Of a stretch of 11,695 nt of DNA, positions 7,437-11,695 are shown piece by piece; the stretch's first letter is position 1; every line of letters begins with the position of its first letter. A program made the translations under genes and the position numbers. The notes under the pieces were generated by a model, which was not told where the DNA came from, did not search any database, and saw only the letters and a program-made list of their open reading frames with translations. This DNA is from a bacterium (GTDB lineage Bacteria > Desulfobacterota > GWC2-55-46): the NCBI GenBank assembly GCA_027310325.1, contig DAIDBB010000445.1, positions 1 through 11,695 of the forward strand. Direction: 5' to 3'.

Positions 7437-7932
7437 GCGGATAGGTATATATCCCGGGACATTCGACCCCATTACCAGGGGCCACCTGGATATTATCGAA
7501 AGGGGCATAAGGCTCTTCGATACCCTTATCGTGGCCGTTGCCTCCAATCCCGGCAAAGCGCCTCTTTTCGACGTAAATGAGCGCCTTGAGATAATAGGCG
7601 GGGAGATAAAGAAGTATAAAAGCGTAAGGTCCGAAAGCTTCGATTGCCTGCTCATAGACTATGTGAAGAAGAAAAAGGCGTCCACGATACTGCGCGGGTT
7701 GAGGGTCATGTCGGATTTCGAGTACGAGTTCCAGATGGCGCTTACAAATAGGAAGCTCGCCCCTGGGATCGAGACGGTATTCATGATGACCTCGGAGAGC
7801 TACGCCACCGTGAGCTCCCGGCTTATAAAAGAGATAGCGAGACTCGGCGGTGACGTAAGCGGGTTTGTCACCCCGGCGGTGGAAAAAAGGCTCAGGGAAA
7901 AGTTCAGGAAGAACCCCGGAGTCGCGACCTAA
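7429..7932 (+). CDS. coaD: Phosphopantetheine adenylyltransferase CoaD
   Basis: This 167-residue enzyme transfers AMP from ATP to 4'-phosphopantetheine, forming dephospho-CoA, the penultimate step of CoA synthesis in the cytosol. The nucleotidyltransferase signature is complete: YPGTFDP at 8-14 and TRGH at 16-19. Other family blocks are VAVASNPGK (35-43), RGLRVMSDFEYEFQMALTNR (89-108) and the late SSRLIKEIARLGGDVSGFV (129-147), which carries the usual second phosphate-binding site. The family usually has about 160-165 residues, so it is full length. It starts inside the end of rsmD, and ribosomes finishing rsmD may re-initiate here. A 138-base spacer with strong inverted repeats follows. Confidence 0.97.
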   Translation: MPERIGIYPGTFDPITRGHLDIIERGIRLFDTLIVAVASNPGKAPLFDVNERLEIIGGEIKKYKSVRSESFDCLLIDYVKKKKASTILRGLRVMSDFEYEFQMALTNRKLAPGIETVFMMTSESYATVSSRLIKEIARLGGDVSGFVTPAVEKRLREKFRKNPGVAT

Positions 7933-7935
7933 CAG

Positions 7936-8000
7936 CTTGCCGAAAAACCCTTTTTGGGGGAAACTTGTTGAATCCGTCTTCGACGGCTTCAATCGGCAAG
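7936..8000 (+). ncRNA. Structured spacer: branched hairpin between coaD and the aminotransferase gene
   Basis: CTTGCCGA (7936-7943) pairs perfectly with TCGGCAAG (7993-8000). Inside, TTGAATCCGTC (7968-7978) pairs with GACGGCTTCAA (7982-7992) with one mismatch and a TTC loop. The remaining arm can form CCC-TTTTT-GGG (7948-7958). Together these give a three-way-junction-like fold. No clean T-run follows directly, so a plain terminator is not obvious. It could be a leader RNA element of the aminotransferase gene, a read-through attenuator, or a dispersed repeat. I do not recognise any named riboswitch class in it. Confidence 0.35.
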
Positions 8001-8070
8001 GAATTAACATTTTTACAGCTCGCCTTATCAAAAGGCGATATCAGGACATCCATTTAGAGGAGCATCAAAG

Positions 8071-9267
8071 ATGATCAAACTTTCCGGCAGGCTTAACGGC
8101 CTTGAAGAATCGGTAACGCTGGCGATCACGGCCAAGTCACGGGCACTGAAGGCCGAGGGGCGCGACATAATAGGGTTCGGGGCTGGGGAGCCCGACTTCG
8201 ACACCCCGGAAAACATAAAGGAAGCCGCCATAAGGGCGATAAAAGAGGGGCACACGAAGTATACGGCCGTAAGCGGAATTAACGAGCTCAAGGACGCTAT
8301 AATCGAAAAGTTCCAAAGGGACAATAAACTAAAGTACTCGAGGGACGAGGTAATAGTCTCCTGCGGCGGGAAGCATTCCATCTATAACCTTCTGCAGGCT
8401 GTCCTTGACCCCGGCGACGAGGTCATAATCCCCGCACCTTACTGGGTGTCTTATCCCGCCATGATCATACTCGCGGGCGGAGAGCCCAGGGTTGTGCATA
8501 CCACCGAGGCCTCAGGCTTCAAGATGTCAAGGGAGGCTTTTGTTGGGCACATAACGGCGCGGACCAAGGCCGTTATAATAAACAGCCCTTCCAACCCGAC
8601 GGGCGCGGCCTATACGGAGACGGAGCTTAAAGGCCTTGCCGAGGAGGCGCTTAAAAAGGGCGTCCTTATCATATCCGACGAGATATACGAAAAACTTGCG
8701 TACGACGGCTTCCGCTCGACGTCCATAGCGTCCGTTTCCGAAGAGGTGAAGCAGAGGTCGGTAATCCTTAACGGGGTGTCGAAGACCTACTCGATGACGG
8801 GCTGGAGGATAGGCTACGCGGCGGGCCCGAAAAGCATAGTGAAGGCCATGACGAACATCCAGAGCCAGTCGACCTCGAACCCCGCCTCAATAAGCCAGTG
8901 GGCGGCGGTAGAGGCCATAAGCGGCCCTCAGGATATGGTGGCGACGATGGTCAAGGAATTCGAAAAGAGGCGGAACGCCATGGTGGAGGGGCTTAACGCG
9001 ATAAAGGGCGTACAGTGCCTCAGGCCCCAGGGCGCTTTTTACGTCTTCGCGAACATTTCCGGGGTGCTTGGAGGGCTCGTGAAGGGGCATCCCATAAAGG
9101 GGTCGGTCGATATGGCCAACTACCTCCTTGACACGGCGGGTGTCGCCGTCGTCCCCGGTGAACCCTTCGGCGACGACAGGTTCATAAGGCTTTCCTACGC
9201 CACGTCGCTAAAGAACGTGACCGAGGGCCTTCGGAGGATAAAGGCGGCTATCGAGGGGCTTCGTTAG
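8071..9267 (+). CDS. aspC: Pyridoxal-phosphate aspartate aminotransferase (class I)
   Basis: This 398-residue cytosolic aminotransferase of fold type I most likely interconverts aspartate and oxaloacetate with 2-oxoglutarate/glutamate; some relatives also act on prephenate. Visible hallmarks are GAGEPDFDTP at 37-46, KYTAVSGINELK at 63-74, PAPYWVSYP at 121-129, NSPSNPTG at 171-178 with N175, SDEIYEKL at 202-209 with D203, and the PLP Schiff-base lysine K238 in SKTYSMTGWRIGYAAGP. The carboxylate-binding arginine is probably R373 in FIRLSYA. GAGGAG lies eight to nine bases upstream of the ATG. Aspartate is the precursor of the iminoaspartate used by NadA, encoded downstream, which is a loose metabolic link. 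The stop interlocks with that of the convergent AMMECR1 gene. The exact substrate preference cannot be told from sequence alone. Confidence 0.93.
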   Translation: MIKLSGRLNGLEESVTLAITAKSRALKAEGRDIIGFGAGEPDFDTPENIKEAAIRAIKEGHTKYTAVSGINELKDAIIEKFQRDNKLKYSRDEVIVSCGGKHSIYNLLQAVLDPGDEVIIPAPYWVSYPAMIILAGGEPRVVHTTEASGFKMSREAFVGHITARTKAVIINSPSNPTGAAYTETELKGLAEEALKKGVLIISDEIYEKLAYDGFRSTSIASVSEEVKQRSVILNGVSKTYSMTGWRIGYAAGPKSIVKAMTNIQSQSTSNPASISQWAAVEAISGPQDMVATMVKEFEKRRNAMVEGLNAIKGVQCLRPQGAFYVFANISGVLGGLVKGHPIKGSVDMANYLLDTAGVAVVPGEPFGDDRFIRLSYATSLKNVTEGLRRIKAAIEGLR

Positions 9268-9809
9268 GGCTCTTTCAGGATCTCGGCGTCGAATATGAAT
9301 ATCGCGGCCCCTTTCCGCCAGGACCCTTCGGGAAGCCCTGCCTTCAAGCACGTCTGTTCGAGGAACTCTTCCCTGTTAAAAGCGTGTTCGATAGCCACCT
9401 GAGGCAGAAGGACGCCGCGGTCCAGGCCCTTTACGATGTATATCCCGTGTTTTCCTATTTCAATCTCCGACGGGTCCTTGATCTCTTTAAGGGGCGAGAG
9501 CACGGAGATCTCGATCTTTATGTATTTTAGCTCGCTTTCATCGACCGGGGGAAACCGGGGGTCCTGCGAAGCGGCGGCGACTGCCATGTCGATAACGGTC
9601 TTATAAAGAGGGTTGGGGGAGGCAAAAGTGCCGATACAGCCGCGAAGCCGCCCCCCTCTGTGTATGGACACGAAGGCGCCGGAGTCTTTAAGGAGGTTTT
9701 CCGAGGTCCGGACCTTTTCGACCGGCGAGGCCGTTCCTTTTAGGTGGGCAACGATCGCTTCCCGCGCTATCGCGAGAAGCTCGTCTTTTTCAGGGCCGGT
9801 AAGGGGCAT
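9264..9809 (-). CDS. AMMECR1-domain protein (AmmeMemoRadiSam system protein A type)
   Basis: This 181-residue protein consists of a single AMMECR1 domain. Its signature LRGCIGTF is at 55-62, followed by SQDPRFPP (81-88), IEISVLSPL (99-107) and GVLLPQVA (132-139). The domain occurs in bacteria, archaea and eukaryotes. In many prokaryotes it accompanies a MEMO1-like protein and a radical SAM protein, the so-called AmmeMemoRadiSam set. Neither partner lies next to it here, and the radical SAM protein at the left edge carries SPASM-type cysteines and is far away. The biochemical role is not established. The start at 9809 fits the family N-terminus, but no ribosome site is seen, only seven A residues before the ATG and an in-frame stop 12 bases upstream. 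A MITE-like element begins 17 bases upstream. Confidence 0.92.
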   Translation of the reverse strand: MPLTGPEKDELLAIAREAIVAHLKGTASPVEKVRTSENLLKDSGAFVSIHRGGRLRGCIGTFASPNPLYKTVIDMAVAAASQDPRFPPVDESELKYIKIEISVLSPLKEIKDPSEIEIGKHGIYIVKGLDRGVLLPQVAIEHAFNREEFLEQTCLKAGLPEGSWRKGAAIFIFDAEILKEP

Positions 9810-9826
9810 TTTTTTTAATTATCCGC

Positions 9827-9975
9827 TTAAGGAAGCTCTGATTAATTATTAATTTTGCAGTCATTGCGAGGAGCTTGGCGACGAAGCAATCTCTAAGCAT
9901 GTGATTTATAAAAAAGACAGATTGCAACGCTACGCTCGCAATGACAGATCACTGAATTAATCAGTGGTTCCTTAA
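9827..9975. mobile_element. MITE-like element with nested inverted repeats
   Basis: Terminal arms 9827-9847 and 9955-9975 are inverted copies matching at 19 of 21 positions; they begin TTAAGGAA and end CTGATTAATT. Inside are two more inverted pairs: GTCATTGCGAG (9860-9870 with 9935-9945, perfect, 11 bp) and GCAATCT (9886-9892 with 9919-9925, perfect, 7 bp). The element is 149 bases, with no coding capacity and an AT-rich outer part. TTAA at each end could be a target duplication. The GTCATTGCGAG...GCAATCT core is, from memory, a common dispersed palindromic repeat in many bacterial genomes. It sits in the divergent spacer between the AMMECR1 gene and nadA. Confidence 0.7.
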
Positions 9976-10008
9976 ATATATAATTTAAGTCATAGAGTTT
10001 GTTTACCG

Positions 10009-10022
10009 TTATGTTAACATAA
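10009..10022. promoter_or_regulatory. Perfect 14-bp palindrome upstream of nadA, possible operator
   Basis: TTATGTTAACATAA equals its own reverse complement. It lies 56 bases before the nadA start. A TAAAAT at 10051-10056 could serve as a -10, placing the palindrome just upstream of the -35 region, and a second TAAAAT (10020-10025) overlaps the palindrome. The regulator is unknown. It does not match the spaced BirA half-sites, nor an NrtR or NadR site that I can recall. Confidence 0.35.
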
Positions 10023-10077
10023 AATCCTTAATTATTCGAGGCTTTCCTGATAAAATATTTTATAGAGGGGAAAAAAG

Positions 10078-10998
10078 ATGTCCAACAGGGAAGAGCTTAA
10101 GAAAGAGATCCGGGCGCTCTTGAAGGAAAGGGACGCCATAATGATCGCGCACAACTACCAGCGCGACGAGGTCCAGGAGATAGCGGACCTCACCGGGGAT
10201 TCGCTGGCGCTCAGCCGGGCCGCGGCCGATTCGCCGGCGAGCGTCATAGTATTTTGCGGGGTCCATTTCATGGCTGAAAGCGCGGCGATACTCTCGCCAT
10301 CGAAGACCGTGATACTGCCGAGGATGGACGCGGGCTGCCCGATGGCGGACATGATAACCCCGGAGGACCTCATAAGGGAGAAGGAAAAAAGGCCGGGGGT
10401 GCCGATAGTAGCTTATGTGAACACGAGCGCCGAGGTGAAGGCCTTAAGCGACATCTGCTGCACGTCAGCCAACGCCGTTAAGGTCGTCGATTCGCTCGAT
10501 TCTCCAATGGTCTACATGATACCCGACAGGAACCTGTCGCATTACGTCTCGCTTTCCACGAAAAAGCGGATGGAGTGGTGGAACGGGTTCTGCCCCACGC
10601 ACGAGAGGCTAAAGCCCGAGGACGTCGTAAAGGCAAAGAAGGAGAACCCCGGGGCGGTTTTTGTCTGCCATCCCGAGTGCAGGCCGGACGTCGTCGAGCT
10701 TGCCGACCACGTCTGCTCCACGTCCGGGATGTACAGGTACGCCAGGGCAACGAGCGCCAGGACGATAATCGTCGGGACCGAGATGGGCATACTCTACAGG
10801 CTCCGGAAAGAGAACCCTGACAAGCGTTTCGTCCTCGCCTCAAAGGCCCTCATATGCCCGAACATGAAATTGACGACCCTTGAGGACGTGGCCGAGGGCC
10901 TTAAAGAGATGAAAAACATCGTAACCGTGCCGGATGATATAAGGATAAGGGCGAAAACGGCCCTCGACAGGATGCTCAAGGTGCCCAGAGACTTTTAA
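10078..10998 (+). CDS. nadA: Quinolinate synthase NadA
   Basis: This 306-residue [4Fe-4S] enzyme condenses iminoaspartate with dihydroxyacetone phosphate to quinolinate, the first ring-forming step of de novo NAD synthesis. The three cluster ligands expected for the family are C87 (MDAGCPMAD), C172 (GFCPTH) and C260 (ICPNMK). Substrate-site residues are visible as AHNYQ at 24-28, YVNTSAEVK at 113-121, CHPEC at 197-201 and STSGM at 214-218. The length matches the compact NadA class. AGAGGGG lies seven bases before the ATG. NadB and NadC, the usual partners, are not in the window, so the gene stands alone between a MITE-bearing spacer and a hairpin. Additional cysteines (C60, C127, C128, C213) are probably structural or incidental. 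Confidence 0.97.
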   Translation: MSNREELKKEIRALLKERDAIMIAHNYQRDEVQEIADLTGDSLALSRAAADSPASVIVFCGVHFMAESAAILSPSKTVILPRMDAGCPMADMITPEDLIREKEKRPGVPIVAYVNTSAEVKALSDICCTSANAVKVVDSLDSPMVYMIPDRNLSHYVSLSTKKRMEWWNGFCPTHERLKPEDVVKAKKENPGAVFVCHPECRPDVVELADHVCSTSGMYRYARATSARTIIVGTEMGILYRLRKENPDKRFVLASKALICPNMKLTTLEDVAEGLKEMKNIVTVPDDIRIRAKTALDRMLKVPRDF

Positions 10999-11078
10999 CC
11001 GGCGCGAGCGCTTACAGCAATCTTAATTTCAAAAGACCCTTTTCTTGATAATCTCCCGTAGCGGCGGCTTCATACAAT

Positions 11079-11104
11079 GCCGGTCCGACCTTCTTGGACC
11101 GGCC
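11079..11104 (+). terminator. Hairpin after nadA, possible terminator
   Basis: GCCGGTCC (11079-11086) pairs with GGACCGGC (11096-11103). One G-T and one A-T pair extend the stem to ten, leaving a CCTTC loop. Only a short CTTT follows, so it is a weak intrinsic terminator at best. It starts about 80 bases after the nadA stop and may instead mark the 3' end by other means. Confidence 0.4.
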
Positions 11105-11160
11105 TTTAATCCTCGTCCTTTGAAATAATACTTCGCGGGACCCCGCTCGACTCCGCCTGT

Positions 11161-11188
11161 TTGACAGGCCCGGTATCAGGGCTATAAT
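11161..11188 (+). promoter_or_regulatory. Full-consensus sigma-70 promoter for the tandem DUF1540 gene
   Basis: TTGACA (11161-11166) and TATAAT (11183-11188) both match consensus exactly, with a 16-base spacer. The expected start near 11195 leaves a leader of about 39 bases containing AAGGAGGA (11221-11228). This is the strongest promoter and ribosome-site pair in the window. Confidence 0.75.
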
Positions 11189-11233
11189 TGTTTCTATAGC
11201 GGGAAGGATGCGTTAAACAGAAGGAGGAATATC

Positions 11234-11524
11234 ATGGCTATTACCCTGCCTAAGATAATAAAGTGCTCCGTGACCGACTGCGCCTATAACAAAGACAATA
11301 AATGCCATACGCTGGCCATAACCGTGGGCGACGCCTCTCACGCCGCCTGCGATACGTTTTTCAAGACCTCGCACAAAGGAGGTTCGCCCGACCTCATGGC
11401 TTCGGTCGGCGCCTGCAAGGTCGAAAACTGCAGACACAATAAAAGCCTCGAATGCTCGGCTTCAGGCATAAACGTCGGGCTCCACAGCAATCACGCGGAC
11501 TGCCAGACCTTTTCGGCAAGATAA
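11234..11524 (+). CDS. Tandem DUF1540 cysteine-rich small protein
   Basis: The 96 residues hold two copies of the DUF1540 pattern. Copy one has C11, C16, C24 and C39 (CSVTDCAYNKDNKC, then ITVG and HAACDTF). Copy two has C61, C66, C74 and C90 (CKVENCRHNKSLEC, then INVG and HADCQTF). The repeat period is about 50 residues, and H36 and H87 sit three residues before the last cysteine of each copy. Four cysteines per unit with a nearby histidine suggest metal binding, but no function is known for the family. There is no signal peptide or membrane segment. The ribosome site AAGGAGG lies six bases from the ATG and a consensus promoter lies upstream, so a standalone, well-expressed gene is likely. 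Confidence 0.9.
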   Translation: MAITLPKIIKCSVTDCAYNKDNKCHTLAITVGDASHAACDTFFKTSHKGGSPDLMASVGACKVENCRHNKSLECSASGINVGLHSNHADCQTFSAR

Positions 11525-11538
11525 AGAAAAAAAGGAAT

Positions 11539-11584
11539 AAGCGAAGCAAAGTTCAAGCATCCCTTCCCGCTTTTTTTTAAAAGC
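11539..11584 (+). terminator. Possible terminator after the DUF1540 gene
   Basis: AAGCG (11539-11543) can pair with CGCTT (11568-11572) ahead of a run of eight T residues (11571-11578). Alternatively, GCTTTT (11569-11574) and AAAAGC (11579-11584) form a small hairpin. The stems are weak and the first loop is long, so the T-run is the main support. Confidence 0.3.
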
Positions 11585-11650
11585 ACCTTTGTTAAGAAAA
11601 GCCCTCCTTTAACAACGCGTACCGGCGTCTCTAACGGAAATAAAAGTCTT

Positions 11651-11679
11651 TTGACAAACCTTCCATTGGATGTTATAGA
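11651..11679 (+). promoter_or_regulatory. Promoter pointing out of the right edge
   Basis: TTGACA (11651-11656) and TATAGA (11674-11679) are spaced by 17 bases, with TGT directly before the -10 as in extended -10 promoters. Transcription would start near 11686. The gene it serves lies beyond the window. Confidence 0.5.
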
Positions 11680-11695
11680 AAAATACCGTTCATAC

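Noticed and set aside
7222..8031. Minus-strand open frame of 269 codons opposite rsmD and coaD
   Set aside because: It covers two confidently assigned genes on the other strand, and its translation has no recognisable domain.
8021..8037. CGCCTT/AAGGCG hairpin before the aminotransferase gene
   Set aside because: It is a 6-bp stem without a T-run and could arise by chance. It may be part of the larger structured spacer but adds little on its own.
9264..9809. AMMECR1 gene plus the left-edge radical SAM gene as an AmmeMemoRadiSam system
   Set aside because: The radical SAM protein has SPASM-type cysteines, is more than 8 kb away and is divergent from unrelated genes. No MEMO1-like gene is present.
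9860..9945. Inverted repeat in the AMMECR1-nadA spacer read as a terminator or CRISPR-like repeat
   Set aside because: It lies between divergent starts where no transcript should end, has no T-run, and has only one copy. The terminal repeats around it fit a MITE-like element better.

Overview
The window reads as an ordinary chromosomal stretch of a Gram-negative-type bacterium. Genes are densely packed on both strands, base composition is moderately GC-rich by eye, and AGG (Arg) and ATA (Ile) codons are heavily used. Promoters look like sigma-70 and ribosome sites are AAGGAGG-type. The gene mix and codon style recall uncultured Desulfobacterota (former Deltaproteobacteria) or Nitrospirota; this is an impression, not a phylogenetic result. 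There is no phage, plasmid, CRISPR or RNA-operon content.

Layout, left to right. A radical SAM/SPASM gene (minus strand, cut by the left edge at its 3' end) is divergent from a three-gene plus-strand block at 1275-5539: an MBL/beta-CASP nuclease, then ku, then ligD. Ku and LigD are the two-protein bacterial non-homologous end-joining machine. This LigD has ligase and polymerase domains but no phosphoesterase domain. Convergent to ligD is a small exported protein of unknown function (minus, 5566-5979). It shares a back-to-back promoter region with a plus-strand block at 6108-7932: a DUF2007-like protein, YjbQ, RsmD (16S rRNA methyltransferase) and CoaD (CoA biosynthesis). The last two overlap by 8 bases. 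After a 138-base spacer that can fold into a branched hairpin comes a class I aspartate aminotransferase (8071-9267). Its stop codon interlocks with the stop of a convergent AMMECR1-domain gene (9264-9809).

The 268-base divergent spacer between the AMMECR1 gene and nadA (10078-10998) holds a 149-bp MITE-like element with nested inverted repeats (9827-9975) and a perfect 14-bp palindrome (10009-10022). nadA is followed by a hairpin, then a consensus promoter driving a tiny cysteine-rich protein made of two DUF1540 repeats (11234-11524). A further promoter at the right edge points out of the window.

Functionally the window combines double-strand-break repair (ku, ligD, possibly with the neighbouring nuclease), cofactor metabolism (CoaD for CoA, NadA for NAD, possibly YjbQ), aspartate supply for NadA (the aminotransferase) and ribosome modification (RsmD). 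I see no clear new multi-gene system. The points most worth checking are the MITE-like element next to the AMMECR1 start, the beta-CASP/Ku/LigD neighbourhood, the phosphoesterase-less LigD, the structured spacer before the aminotransferase, and the strongly expressed-looking tandem DUF1540 protein. No stretch longer than 300 bases lacks a gene.
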